From: Dorea_A amylophila
GTDB taxonomy: Bacteria; Bacillota; Clostridia; Lachnospirales; Lachnospiraceae
Assembly (NCBI RefSeq): GCF_025567265.1
Contig: NZ_JAOQJW010000001.1
Coordinates: forward strand, 1 to 64,000
Direction: 5' to 3'
DNA: 64,000 bases
Part shown: piece after piece, positions 16,715 to 25,614 of the stretch
Numbering within the stretch: position 1 is the stretch's first letter
Layout of the letters: each line of letters begins with the position of its first letter
Notes under the pieces: generated by a model
What the model saw: the letters and a program-made list of their open reading frames with translations, nothing else
The model's database searches: none
Told to the model about the DNA's origin: nothing
Position numbers and translations under genes: made by a program

Positions 16715-17420
16715 ATTGAAAGTTATTCCGGATTTCCGGTCTCTCTTTTTTTCGGACAAAAAAGACATTCATTATATAGGAGGATCGGATATTCTTCCGG
16801 CACCATTGGAAACAGAGGAAGAAAGAAAAGCAATACGGGGACTGGGGACAGAGAATGATGAACAGGCAAGAAAAATGCTGATTGAACACAATCTTCGTCT
16901 GGTTGTGTATATTGCAAAGAAATTTGATAATACCGGAGTAGGAGTTGAGGATTTGATTTCTATAGGTACAATTGGGTTGATAAAAGCAATTAATACGTTT
17001 GATCCAGATAAGAATATCAAACTTGCAACGTATGCATCCAGATGTATTGAAAATGAGATTCTGATGTATCTGAGGAGAAATAGTAAGACCAAGATGGAAG
17101 TGTCGATTGATGAGCCTTTAAACGTCGACTGGGATGGAAATGAACTGCTGTTGTCGGACATTTTGGGAACAGAGGAAGATGCTGTCTATAAGGATCTGGA
17201 AAATGATGCAGAGAAGAAAGTACTGATCAAAGCAATCAGCCGCCTGTCAGGAAGGGAACAGATGATCATCCGGATGAGGTTCGGTTTGGGGACAGCCGAC
17301 GGAGAAGAAAAGACACAGAAAGAGGTGGCAGATATGCTTGGTATTTCCCAGTCTTACATATCCAGATTAGAGAAAAAGATTATGCAAAGATTGCGCCGGG
17401 AAATGGTGAAGTATTCCTGA
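16680..17420 (+). CDS. sigE: RNA polymerase sporulation sigma-E factor (pro-sigma-E)
   Basis: The 246-residue product is a sigma-70 family factor. Region 2 includes HNLRLVVYIAKKFDNTG and GLIKAINTFDPDKNIKLATYASRCIENEI, and region 4 ends with ISQSYISRLEKKIMQRLR. The first ~31 residues form the pro-sequence, and the IHYIGGS stretch (30-36) aligns with the known B. subtilis processing site, so cleavage near residue 31-32 is inferred. CAGGAGG lies 8 bases ahead of the ATG, inside spoIIGA. The 35-base overlap suggests coupled translation of protease and substrate. It drives early mother-cell transcription. Confidence 0.97.
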   Translation: MVIKVAVPHQFKLKVIPDFRSLFFSDKKDIHYIGGSDILPAPLETEEERKAIRGLGTENDEQARKMLIEHNLRLVVYIAKKFDNTGVGVEDLISIGTIGLIKAINTFDPDKNIKLATYASRCIENEILMYLRRNSKTKMEVSIDEPLNVDWDGNELLLSDILGTEEDAVYKDLENDAEKKVLIKAISRLSGREQMIIRMRFGLGTADGEEKTQKEVADMLGISQSYISRLEKKIMQRLRREMVKYS

Positions 17421-17457
17421 AAATGTGCTACAATAAAAAGAAAAAGGGGTTGGTCAT

Positions 17458-19065
17458 ATGAGGCTTAGTTTTTTTGGAGCAGCCCATGAAGTGACTGGAA
17501 GCTGTCATCTTCTTGAAGCATGCGGAAAGAATATCTTGATTGACTGTGGAATGGAGCAGGGACCGGATCTTTACGAGAATCAGGAACTTCCGGTTGCACC
17601 GGGAGATGTAGATTACATTCTTCTGACACATGCACATATTGATCATTCCGGAAATATTCCGCTTCTGGTGAAAAAAGGATTTTCCGGGGAGATCATCACC
17701 ACATTTGCAACGGCGGATCTTTGTGATATTATGCTTCGTGACAGCGCACATATTCAGGAATTTGAAGCGGAATGGAGAAACAGGAAGGCAAGAAGAAGCG
17801 GAGAACCGGAATACGAACCGATTTATACGGTTGCAGACGCAGATGCCGCAACGAAGCTTCTGGCACCGGTAGATTACGGACAGAAGATTACGTTGTGTGA
17901 CGGAATTGAAGTAAGATTCAATGATGTGGGGCATCTGCTTGGATCGGCAAGCATTGAAGTATGGATAACCGAAGGAGATGTCTCAAAGAAGGTTGTATTT
18001 TCCGGAGATGTGGGAAATGTCAATCAGCCGATCATTAAAGATCCCCAGTTAGTAAAAGAGGCAGACTATCTGGTGATCGAATCTACATACGGAGACCGTA
18101 CACATGGTGAGGATATTCCAGATTATGTGGGAGAGTTTACAAGGATTTTGAGAGAGACATTCCAAAAAGGCGGCAATGTGGTGATTCCTTCTTTTGCGGT
18201 TGGACGTACGCAGGAGATTTTGTACTTTATCCGTGAGATCAAAGAAAAGAATCTGCTTCCGGAATTTCCGGGATTTGAAGTATATGTGGACAGTCCGCTT
18301 GCAATCGAAGCGACGAATGTGTTTAATAAAAATGTCAAAGGATGTTTTGATGAGGAAGCAATGGAATTGGTAAATCAGGGGATTAATCCTCTGCTGTTCC
18401 GGGGTCTGAAGACGACGATTACCAGTGACGAGTCCAGACAGATCAACTTTGATACAAAACCGAAAGTTATCCTGTCTGCATCCGGTATGTGCGAAGCAGG
18501 ACGGATCCGGCATCATTTGAAACACAATCTGTGGCGTCCGGAATGCACGATCTGTTTTGTGGGATATCAGGCAGTCGGAACGCTTGGAAGAAAACTGATT
18601 GAGGGTGCAGAGAGTGTAAAGCTGTTTGGAGAGAATATTACGGTCAATGCCAGGATCGAGGTATTGAAAGGAATCAGCGGACATGCAGATATGAATGGTC
18701 TTTTGGACTGGATTAGGGGATTTGAAAAAATACCGGACCGCGTAATGGTTGTGCATGGGGAAGATACAGTGACAGATCATTTTGCAAAACTGGTAGAAGA
18801 TACATTCGGTTGTCCGGCATTCGCACCATATTCAGGTGGAACGGTAGACCTCGCAGCAAATGAGATTATAACGATCGGACAGAAGATTCCGAAAAAATCA
18901 GATGAGAAACCGAGTAAGCTTAAGAGTGCATCCGCATTTAATCGTCTGGTGGCAGCTGCAAAGCGTTTGCTGAACGTTGTGTATAAGAATGAAGGCCTGG
19001 CGAATAAAGATATGGCCAAGTTCGAGACCCAGATTCAGAATCTGGCAGATAAGTGGGATAGATAA
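17458..19065 (+). CDS. MBL-fold beta-CASP ribonuclease-like protein
   Basis: The 535-residue product has a metallo-beta-lactamase domain with HAHIDHSG (~61-68), the metal motif SGDVGN (~182-187) and a beta-CASP domain with SASGMCEAGRIRHHL (~341-355) and a C-terminal GHADMNGLLDW. This layout is that of RNA-processing nucleases of the CPSF-73/YSH1 type, distinct from RNase J. About 80 C-terminal residues after the core are Lys- and Ala-rich. It starts 37 bases after sigE with no terminator between, so it is probably co-transcribed, at least in part. Its substrate is unknown. Confidence 0.88.
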   Translation: MRLSFFGAAHEVTGSCHLLEACGKNILIDCGMEQGPDLYENQELPVAPGDVDYILLTHAHIDHSGNIPLLVKKGFSGEIITTFATADLCDIMLRDSAHIQEFEAEWRNRKARRSGEPEYEPIYTVADADAATKLLAPVDYGQKITLCDGIEVRFNDVGHLLGSASIEVWITEGDVSKKVVFSGDVGNVNQPIIKDPQLVKEADYLVIESTYGDRTHGEDIPDYVGEFTRILRETFQKGGNVVIPSFAVGRTQEILYFIREIKEKNLLPEFPGFEVYVDSPLAIEATNVFNKNVKGCFDEEAMELVNQGINPLLFRGLKTTITSDESRQINFDTKPKVILSASGMCEAGRIRHHLKHNLWRPECTICFVGYQAVGTLGRKLIEGAESVKLFGENITVNARIEVLKGISGHADMNGLLDWIRGFEKIPDRVMVVHGEDTVTDHFAKLVEDTFGCPAFAPYSGGTVDLAANEIITIGQKIPKKSDEKPSKLKSASAFNRLVAAAKRLLNVVYKNEGLANKDMAKFETQIQNLADKWDR

Positions 19066-19119
19066 CGCAGAATCTGCCAGATGTCAAGGAGTAAAATTTT
19101 TTTTATTTGATAAGAAACC

Positions 19120-19149
19120 GCATAAGCCTGTGCGATAAGGAGCATCATC
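19120..19149 (+). promoter_or_regulatory. possible sigma-F/G-type promoter of sigG
   Basis: GCATA (19120-19124) and CATCATC (19143-19149) are separated by 18 bases and match most positions of the forespore consensus (GMATR and CATnnTA). It lies 42 bases before sigG, which is expressed in the forespore. The match is imperfect. Confidence 0.3.
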
Positions 19150-19191
19150 TTAATAGAAACTGATGGATGAGATTCTGACAGGAGGTCTGTA

Positions 19192-19968
19192 ATGGCACAG
19201 GGAAAGGTAGAAATATGTGGTGTGAATACGGCAAAGCTTCCTATCCTGAATGAAGAGGAGAAGGAAGCTTTGTTTGTACGCATCAAAGAAGGAGACCGGG
19301 AAGCGAAAGAAGAGTACATTAAAGGAAATTTACGACTTGTCCTGAGCGTGATAAGACGATTTGGGGCAAGCGGGGAGAACCCGGATGATCTGTTCCAGAT
19401 TGGGTGTATCGGACTGATTAAGGCGGTTAATAATTTTAACACAGAATTAGAGGTAAAATTTTCCACCTATGCAGTACCAATGATCATTGGAGAAATCAGA
19501 AGGTACATGAGAGATAACAATTCCATTCGTGTCAGCCGGTCACTCAGAGATACGGCATATAAAGCAATCTATGCAAGGGAAAGTTACAGAAAGAAGAACC
19601 AGAAAGAACCGACGGTGCAGGAAATTGCGACAGAAATTGGCATATCCAAAGAGGATATTATGTTTGCTTTGGATGCAATCCAGATACCGATGAGTCTGCA
19701 GGAACCGGTCTATAATGATGGTGGAGATGCATTGTATGTGATGGATCAATTGAGTGATCAGACGAATAAAGAAGAAAAATGGGTGGAAGACCTGTCACTG
19801 GAGGAAGCAATGAAGCATCTTGATGAACGGGAACGTTATATTATCAAGCTCCGGTTCTTTCAGGGAAGAACGCAGATGGAAGTTGCAAAGGAGATACGGA
19901 TATCCCAGGCTCAGGTCAGCAGGCTGGAGAAGAATGCGTTGAAAACTATGCGCCAGTACCTTATCTAA
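19192..19968 (+). CDS. sigG: RNA polymerase sporulation sigma-G factor
   Basis: The 258-residue product begins MAQGKVEICGVNTAKLPIL, the characteristic sigma-G N-terminus. It has region 2 (NLRLVLSVIRRF, IGLIKAVNNF, STYAVPMIIGEIRRYMRDN), region 3 with SLQEPVY, and region 4 (AQVSRLEKNALKTMRQ). It directs late forespore transcription. CAGGAGG precedes the ATG. The spoIIGA-sigE-sigG order after ftsZ is conserved in many Clostridia, here interrupted by the beta-CASP gene. Its target promoter type is visible in the window at spoVT. Confidence 0.97.
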   Translation: MAQGKVEICGVNTAKLPILNEEEKEALFVRIKEGDREAKEEYIKGNLRLVLSVIRRFGASGENPDDLFQIGCIGLIKAVNNFNTELEVKFSTYAVPMIIGEIRRYMRDNNSIRVSRSLRDTAYKAIYARESYRKKNQKEPTVQEIATEIGISKEDIMFALDAIQIPMSLQEPVYNDGGDALYVMDQLSDQTNKEEKWVEDLSLEEAMKHLDERERYIIKLRFFQGRTQMEVAKEIRISQAQVSRLEKNALKTMRQYLI

Positions 19969-19984
19969 GGGCTGGCGCATTTTT
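19949..19984 (+). terminator. terminator overlapping the end of sigG
   Basis: TGCGCCAG (19949-19956) and CTGGCGCA (19972-19979) form a perfect 8-bp stem, followed by TTTTT. The left arm is inside the last codons of sigG. Confidence 0.85.
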
Positions 19985-19988
19985 GGTA

Positions 19989-20017
19989 TTGCATTTTTGA
20001 CGGTCTCATACTATGAT
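19989..20017 (+). promoter_or_regulatory. putative sigma-A promoter of the HAD gene
   Basis: TTGCAT (19989-19994) and TATGAT (20012-20017) are 17 bases apart, directly behind the sigG terminator. Confidence 0.5.
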
Positions 20018-20039
20018 ATTTGCAGGAGGAATTTGTATA

Positions 20040-20687
20040 ATGAAAGCTTGTATATTTGATCTGGATGGAACATTAACAAATACATTGGAATCTATGACAT
20101 ATTCCGTAAATCTGACACTTGAGGAGATGGGACTTTCCAAGATCACAAAAGATCAGTGCAGGTTGTTCGTCGGGAATGGCGCCAGGGTATTAATGGAAAA
20201 GTCACTGAAAGCAGCCGGAGACACAGATGCTTCAAGGATTGAAGAGGGGATGGAAATATACGGACGTATATTTGACCGGAATTGTACATATCATGTAACA
20301 CCTTATGAAGGAATCCCGGAGATGTTGAAAGCATTGAAAGATAAAGGAATTCACCTGGCAGTTCTTTCCAATAAGCCGGACCGTCAGACAGTAAAAGTTG
20401 TGAAAGCAATCTTTGGAGAAGAATTGTTTGATTATGCACAGGGACAGAAAGAAGGTATCCGAAGAAAACCGGAACCGGACGGAGTATGGTATCTTATAGA
20501 ACAGATGCATGTATCAAAAGAAGAATGCCTGTATATCGGAGATTCAGAAGTTGATGCGGCAACCGGAAGGAATGCAGGCCTTAAGACGATAGGCGTGTTG
20601 TGGGGATTCCGGGACAGAAAAACGTTAGAAACTGCGGGAGCAGATGATCTGATCGACAGACCGGATGAACTGTTGCAGTTTGTGTAA
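20040..20687 (+). CDS. HAD-family phosphatase (phosphoglycolate phosphatase-like)
   Basis: The 215-residue product has the HAD motifs FDLDGT (6-11; nucleophile Asp7), LSNKPDRQ (motif II, ~105) with a following Lys, and GDSEVDAATGRNAG (motif IV, ~166). The cap lies between motifs I and II, as in the Gph/PGP subclass. Phosphoglycolate phosphatase is the closest named activity but the true substrate cannot be read. The ATG at 20040 has CAGGAGGA 9 bases upstream; an upstream in-frame ATG at 20013 would overlap the -10 element. Confidence 0.88.
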   Translation: MKACIFDLDGTLTNTLESMTYSVNLTLEEMGLSKITKDQCRLFVGNGARVLMEKSLKAAGDTDASRIEEGMEIYGRIFDRNCTYHVTPYEGIPEMLKALKDKGIHLAVLSNKPDRQTVKVVKAIFGEELFDYAQGQKEGIRRKPEPDGVWYLIEQMHVSKEECLYIGDSEVDAATGRNAGLKTIGVLWGFRDRKTLETAGADDLIDRPDELLQFV

Positions 20688-20713
20688 TATTACGATAAGG
20701 GAGGTTGAGATGT

Positions 20714-20977
20714 ATGTACGAGTATGATGAAGAATGTCTGCAGACGTTTATTTTGAATCAGGGACAGCTGTTTGATGAACCGGTTGCAGAGACTTTGGAA
20801 GAGGCAGAGGCTTTTCTGGAGGACTGTATGGCTTCTATCGTAGATAATATCGGAGAAGTCAGGGAATTCCTTGATCAGGAAGGAATGGATGTCAGTGGAA
20901 TGTCTGACGAAGAGATTGAAGATGCATCAGAAGTATTTGCGCTATCGGATGGTCGTTATCTTATCGTTGAAGGATAA
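20714..20977 (+). CDS. small acidic protein of unknown function
   Basis: The 87-residue product is strongly acidic and mostly helical (ETLEEAEAFLEDCMASIVDNIGE), ending in a short strand-like piece GRYLIVEG. I do not recognise the family. The ATG at 20714 lies 9 bases after AAGGGAGG; an in-frame TTG at 20705 touches the ribosome-binding site and is less likely. It follows the HAD gene by 26 bases and is probably in the same transcript. A bidirectional terminator lies about 60 bases downstream. Confidence 0.72.
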   Translation: MYEYDEECLQTFILNQGQLFDEPVAETLEEAEAFLEDCMASIVDNIGEVREFLDQEGMDVSGMSDEEIEDASEVFALSDGRYLIVEG

Positions 20978-21036
20978 AAGCAAAAAGACGAAAGTACCTG
21001 CCGGGTGGCATCGCACAGGCCACTGTCAGATGTAAG

Positions 21037-21072
21037 AAAAAGCCGCAACTACTTTGTAGTTCCGGCTTTTTT
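21037..21072. terminator. bidirectional terminator
   Basis: AAAAGCC and AACTAC pair with GTAGTT and GGCTTTT around a TTT loop, with A and T runs on both sides. It serves the convergent genes and lies over the last codons of the minus-strand gene. Confidence 0.85.
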
Positions 21073-21483
21073 CAATGCAGTTTCAATGGCCTGGACAATC
21101 AGCTGGGAAGTGTAAGGAGTGTCAGATGAATACTGGATATTGTCGAGTGACTGTTTTTTGTAGACCTGTTCGGCAATATCTTCGATCGCAGGTTCGATGA
21201 ACGGATACATGGTTGTGATAGATTCGTTCAGATTGGTGAAACGGATGGAATTGATATGGGATTCATCTACAGTCACCTCAACTTCCAGCGCAGTATTGTT
21301 CAGAGTGATATCTGAGGTGTAGATTCCTGGAGTATAGATCTGGTTATCTTTTGAGGCGGAGCGATGTTCTGGGCGGAACATGAATATCAAAAGCAGGATC
21401 AGAATAATGGCCAATACTGCGAAAATAACGGTATAGATGATTTCTTTCATGTGAAGTACAACAATTTTTGTTTTGGAACTCAT
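21049..21483 (-). CDS. membrane-anchored FMN_bind-like protein
   Basis: The 144-residue product has one transmembrane helix (~14-36) and an outer domain whose pattern GIYTSDITLNNTALEVEVTV, then SSDTPYTSQLIVQAIETAL, resembles FMN_bind (PF04205) domains. The flavin-attachment signature (SGAT) is replaced by SSDTPYTS, with no obvious covalent FMN site kept in full. It stands alone on the minus strand. A sigma-E-like promoter lies 47 bases upstream, so expression in the mother cell is a reasonable guess. AGGAGG precedes the ATG. The function is unknown. Confidence 0.75.
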   Translation of the reverse strand: MSSKTKIVVLHMKEIIYTVIFAVLAIILILLLIFMFRPEHRSASKDNQIYTPGIYTSDITLNNTALEVEVTVDESHINSIRFTNLNESITTMYPFIEPAIEDIAEQVYKKQSLDNIQYSSDTPYTSQLIVQAIETALKKAGTTK

Positions 21484-21530
21484 AGTGAGACCTCCTGGTA
21501 ATTGGTTTCAAAGATTGTTTCATTTTCTAT

Positions 21531-21559
21531 AATGTATGAAAAATGTGGAAGAATTATTC
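21531..21559 (-). promoter_or_regulatory. sigma-E-type (or sigma-G-type) promoter of the FMN_bind-like gene
   Basis: On the minus strand GAATAAT (21553-21559) and CATACATT (21531-21538) are separated by 14 bases. The -10 matches the sigma-E consensus CATACAnT fully and the -35 matches 6 of 7 positions of KMATATT. A sigma-G reading (CGAATA-N16-CATACAT) is also possible. Confidence 0.6.
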
Positions 21560-21572
21560 GTTTAATTTTTCC

Positions 21573-21601
21573 GTGACAAATGGAAAAGGTTCTTGTAGAA
21601 T
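21573..21601 (+). promoter_or_regulatory. sigma-A promoter of pth-mfd
   Basis: GTGACA (21573-21578) and TAGAAT (21596-21601) have a 17-base spacer and end 27 bases before the pth start. Confidence 0.55.
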
Positions 21602-21628
21602 GATAAAAGAAATGGAAGGTGAAAAATT

Positions 21629-22213
21629 ATGTTTATTATTGCAGGACTTGGAAATCCTACACTTCAGTATGAAGGAACCAGACACAATGTAGGGTTTGAT
21701 GTCATAGATATGTTGGCAGACAGATATAATATTTCTGTAGACGGAAGAAAAGGAAGAGCACTGATCGGCAAAGGAATGATCGGGGGACAGAAGGTGCTTC
21801 TGGCAAAACCGCAGACGTATATGAATCTGAGCGGGGAAAGCTTAAGAGAACTGGTCAATTATTATAAGATTGATGAAGAACACGAACTTCTTGTGATCTA
21901 TGATGATATCAGTCTGGATGTAGGGCAGTTGAGAATCCGTAAGAAAGGAAGCGCCGGAGGGCATAATGGAATAAAAAATATTATTGCCAACCTTGGAACC
22001 GATGTGTTTCCGAGAATCAAGATCGGTGTTGGGGAGAAGCCAAAGAAATACGACCTGGCGGATTATGTACTGGGACATTTTTCGAAAGAAGACCGTGAAT
22101 TGATGGAAGAGGGATATGACCGCGCAGACCATGCGGTGGGAATGATCTTAAATGGAGAGATCGAGGCTGCCATGAACCAGTATAACAGGAAAGTAAAGCC
22201 TAAGGAGGCATAA
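21629..22213 (+). CDS. pth: peptidyl-tRNA hydrolase
   Basis: The 194-residue product matches Pth: GLGNPTLQYEGTRHNVGF (~6-23, with Asn9 and the catalytic His20), LAKPQTYMNLSG (~59-70) and DDISLDVGQLRIRKKGSAGGHNGIKNI (~93-119, split here in meaning: Asp92-93 region and the GGHNG loop). It frees tRNA from peptidyl-tRNAs that drop off ribosomes. It is followed 4 bases later by mfd, as in B. subtilis where pth, mfd and spoVT lie together. Confidence 0.97.
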   Translation: MFIIAGLGNPTLQYEGTRHNVGFDVIDMLADRYNISVDGRKGRALIGKGMIGGQKVLLAKPQTYMNLSGESLRELVNYYKIDEEHELLVIYDDISLDVGQLRIRKKGSAGGHNGIKNIIANLGTDVFPRIKIGVGEKPKKYDLADYVLGHFSKEDRELMEEGYDRADHAVGMILNGEIEAAMNQYNRKVKPKEA

Positions 22214-22217
22214 AAAG

Positions 22218-25200
22218 ATGCAGGGCTTAATCGGACCGTTAAAAGAACTTGCAGAGTTTGAAGAACTTTGTATAAATAAGAAAAAAGATGCAGGAATGAT
22301 CCGTGTATGCGGATGTGTGAATTCCCAGAAATCTCATATGATGTATGCAATTGGCGATGGCTGTAAATACAAGGTCATCGCCTGTTCCAGTGAGACAAAA
22401 GCAAAACAGATATATGAAGAATACCGATTCCTGGACAACAATACTTATCTGTATCCGGCAAAGGATTTTCTGTTCTATAAAGCAGATATCCGTAGTAAAG
22501 AGCTGGTGAAGCAGAGAATGGAAGGAATCCAGGCAGTGCTTTCCGGAACACCTGTGACGATTGTGACAAGTCTGGACGGGTTCATGGATCACCTCGCACC
22601 AAAAGAGAGTATTGAAGAAAAAGTACTGAAGATACAAAACGACAGTGTCCTTAAACTGGACGAGATGGCAGAGAGACTTTCTGATGTAGGGTATGACAGG
22701 GAAGTACAGGTAGAAGGCCCGGGGCAGTTTGCAGTGCGGGGAGGAATACTGGATATCTATCCACTGACGGAGGAGTTTCCGGTAAGGATTGAATTTTGGG
22801 GAGATGAGGTGGATTCTATCCGGACTTTTGACGTGGAGAGTCAGCGGTCCCTTGAGAATATGACAGAAATTACCATCTATCCGGCGGTGGAATTTCCGCA
22901 GGGAGAAGAGAAGGGAGTATCGTTCCTGGATTATTTTTCGAAAGAAGATACCATTCTTTTTCTGGATGAACCGGTGCGTCTTGTGGAGCGCGGACAGAAT
23001 ATTGAAGAAGAGTTTTTGGAAGCGCAGAAAAAGCGTCTGGAGAACGGGTATGAACTGGAAGAGGAAGAGGCAAAGATATTTCCGGTTGCAGATATCCTGA
23101 AGAAGATCAATACTTACAGCAGTATCGGCTTTTTTGCGTTAGAGATGAAGTGCAGGGGATTGGAAGTAAGAGAATCTTATGAAATCCAGGCTAAGAGTGT
23201 GAATCCGTACAATAACAGTTTTGAGATGCTGACACAGGATCTTAAGAGACTGAAAAGAAACGGATACAGGGTAGTCCTGCTGTCAGGATCGAGAACTCGT
23301 GCAAAGAGGCTGGCGGAAGATTTAAGAGATTATAATCTAAGCAGTTATTACGGTGAAGAATTGGACCGCGAAGTAAAGCCTGGAGAAATTATGACGGCAT
23401 ATGGATACATTGCGGAAGGGTATGAATATCCAATGCTTAAATTCACTGTGATCGCAGAGTCGGACATTTTCGGAAAAAGAAAAAAGAAGAAAAAGAGAAA
23501 GACTTATGAAGGACGCAAGATCCAGAGCTTTTCGGAACTGAAGCCGGGAGATTATGTTGTTCATGAGAATCATGGTATAGGCGTCTATCAGGGAATTGAA
23601 AAGATCGTTGTAGACAAGATTTCAAAAGATTATATGAAAATCTCGTATGCACAGGGCGGGAATCTCTATATTCCGGCAACACAGCTGGATCTGATACAGA
23701 AATATGCCAGTGCCGATGCAAAAAAACCAAAGCTGAATAAGCTGGGAACCCAGGAGTGGAATCGGACCAAGACCAGGGTGCGCGGTGCCGTAAAAGAGAT
23801 TGCAAGAGATCTGGTGAAGCTGTATGCGGCAAGACAGGAGCAGGATGGTTATGTCTACGGAGAAGATACAGTATGGCAGAGAGAATTTGAAGAGATGTTT
23901 CCGTTTGAAGAGACGGAAGATCAGATGATGGCGATCGAGGCTGTAAAAAAAGATATGGAAAGTCATAAGATCATGGATCGTCTGATCTGTGGGGATGTTG
24001 GATTTGGTAAGACGGAGGTTGCAATCCGTGCGGCATTCAAAGCTGTACAGGAGAGTAAGCAGGTAGTCTATCTGGTTCCGACAACGATTCTTGCACAGCA
24101 GCATTACCGGACATTCGTACAGCGTATGAAAGAGTTCCCGGTGCGGATTGACCTGATGTGCAGATTCCGTACACCGGCACAGCAGAAAAAGACGATCGAG
24201 GATGCGAAAAAGGGACTGGTAGATATCATTATCGGAACACATCGGGTACTGAGTGAAGACTTGAAATTCAAAGATCTAGGGCTTCTGATCATCGATGAAG
24301 AACAGCGGTTCGGTGTTCAGCACAAAGAAAAAATCAAGAAATTGAAGGAAAATGTAGATGTATTGACACTTACAGCGACTCCGATCCCGAGAACACTTCA
24401 TATGAGCCTGATCGGTATTCGCGATATGAGTGTATTGGAGGAAGCACCGAATGACCGTATGCCGATCCAGACATATGTTATGGAATATAATGACGAGATG
24501 GTACGTGAAGCAATCGAACGGGAATGCGCAAGACAGGGGCAGGTATACTATGTCTATAACCGTGTGGAAGATATCGATGAGGTAGCAGGACATGTGCAGA
24601 AGCTGGTGCCGGATCTGTCGGTTGCCTATGCGCACGGACAGATGCGGGAGCATGAACTGGAGAGGATCATGTACGACTTTATCAACGGAGAGATCGATGT
24701 GTTGGTATCCACAACGATCATAGAGACCGGACTGGATATCTCAAATGCAAATACGATGATCATTCATGATGCAGACCGGCTTGGACTTTCACAGCTTTAC
24801 CAGCTGCGCGGACGTGTCGGACGTTCCAACCGCATGGCATATGCATTCCTTCTCTACCGGAGAGATAAGATGTTAAGAGAAGTGGCAGAAAAGAGGCTGG
24901 CTGCTATCCGTGAATTCACGGACCTTGGCTCAGGATTCAAGATTGCGATGCGTGACCTGGAAATCCGTGGAGCGGGAAATCTTTTGGGTGCGGAGCAGCA
25001 TGGTCATATGGAGGCGGTCGGATATGACCTTTACTGTAAGATGTTGAACGAAGCGGTGAAGCATCTGAAAGGTGAGATGGAAGAAGAGGAGACCTTCACA
25101 ACTACGATGGATCTGAATGTGGATGCATTTATTCCGGCATCTTATATTCCGAATGAATACCAGAAACTGGATGTCTATAAACGAATCGCTGCAATTGAGA

Positions 25201-25598
25201 GCCGGGAAGAAATGGAAGATATGGCAGAAGAACTGACAGACCGGTTTGGAGATATTCCGAAGAAGGTGGAGAAACTTCTGGAAGTTGCCGCATTGAAAGC
25301 ACAGGCACATCAGTTGTATGTAACGGCTGTCGAACAAAAGGGAGAGGTTTACACATTTATCATGTATGAAAAAGCGAAGGTACATCCGGAACGGATTCCG
25401 AAGCTGATCGAAGATTTCCGTGGGGAACTGACATTCAAAGCAGATGGAGCCCAGCCGTGTTTTATCTATGAGAAGAAGAGAAGAAATCTGAAAGAGAAGC
25501 AGACAGATGCACTGGAAATTACGAAAAATGTGTTAAATGGGTTGAAAGGATTGATAGGCGGAGAAAAAAGCGGTATAATTGACCCATTAAGCAAATAA
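22218..25598 (+). CDS. mfd: Mfd, transcription-repair coupling factor
   Basis: The 1126-residue product has the full Mfd layout: UvrB-homology N-terminus (~1-330), RNA-polymerase interaction domain with VHENHGIGVYQG (~447-458), a RecG-like translocase with Walker A GDVGFGKTE (~592-600), DEEQ (~692), motif III TATPIPRTLH, and motifs IV-VI ending QLRGRVGRSNRMAYA (~862), then the regulatory C-terminal domain that masks UvrA binding. It removes stalled RNA polymerase at lesions and recruits UvrABC. Length is typical. Confidence 0.97.
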   Translation: MQGLIGPLKELAEFEELCINKKKDAGMIRVCGCVNSQKSHMMYAIGDGCKYKVIACSSETKAKQIYEEYRFLDNNTYLYPAKDFLFYKADIRSKELVKQRMEGIQAVLSGTPVTIVTSLDGFMDHLAPKESIEEKVLKIQNDSVLKLDEMAERLSDVGYDREVQVEGPGQFAVRGGILDIYPLTEEFPVRIEFWGDEVDSIRTFDVESQRSLENMTEITIYPAVEFPQGEEKGVSFLDYFSKEDTILFLDEPVRLVERGQNIEEEFLEAQKKRLENGYELEEEEAKIFPVADILKKINTYSSIGFFALEMKCRGLEVRESYEIQAKSVNPYNNSFEMLTQDLKRLKRNGYRVVLLSGSRTRAKRLAEDLRDYNLSSYYGEELDREVKPGEIMTAYGYIAEGYEYPMLKFTVIAESDIFGKRKKKKKRKTYEGRKIQSFSELKPGDYVVHENHGIGVYQGIEKIVVDKISKDYMKISYAQGGNLYIPATQLDLIQKYASADAKKPKLNKLGTQEWNRTKTRVRGAVKEIARDLVKLYAARQEQDGYVYGEDTVWQREFEEMFPFEETEDQMMAIEAVKKDMESHKIMDRLICGDVGFGKTEVAIRAAFKAVQESKQVVYLVPTTILAQQHYRTFVQRMKEFPVRIDLMCRFRTPAQQKKTIEDAKKGLVDIIIGTHRVLSEDLKFKDLGLLIIDEEQRFGVQHKEKIKKLKENVDVLTLTATPIPRTLHMSLIGIRDMSVLEEAPNDRMPIQTYVMEYNDEMVREAIERECARQGQVYYVYNRVEDIDEVAGHVQKLVPDLSVAYAHGQMREHELERIMYDFINGEIDVLVSTTIIETGLDISNANTMIIHDADRLGLSQLYQLRGRVGRSNRMAYAFLLYRRDKMLREVAEKRLAAIREFTDLGSGFKIAMRDLEIRGAGNLLGAEQHGHMEAVGYDLYCKMLNEAVKHLKGEMEEEETFTTTMDLNVDAFIPASYIPNEYQKLDVYKRIAAIESREEMEDMAEELTDRFGDIPKKVEKLLEVAALKAQAHQLYVTAVEQKGEVYTFIMYEKAKVHPERIPKLIEDFRGELTFKADGAQPCFIYEKKRRNLKEKQTDALEITKNVLNGLKGLIGGEKSGIIDPLSK

Positions 25599-25614
25599 AG
25601 GCAGGTTAGGATAA

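Noticed and set aside
18049..18780. 243-codon minus-strand frame inside the beta-CASP gene
   Set aside because: It is fully antisense to a well-supported gene and its His/Cys/Ile-rich product resembles no protein; it is a shadow frame.
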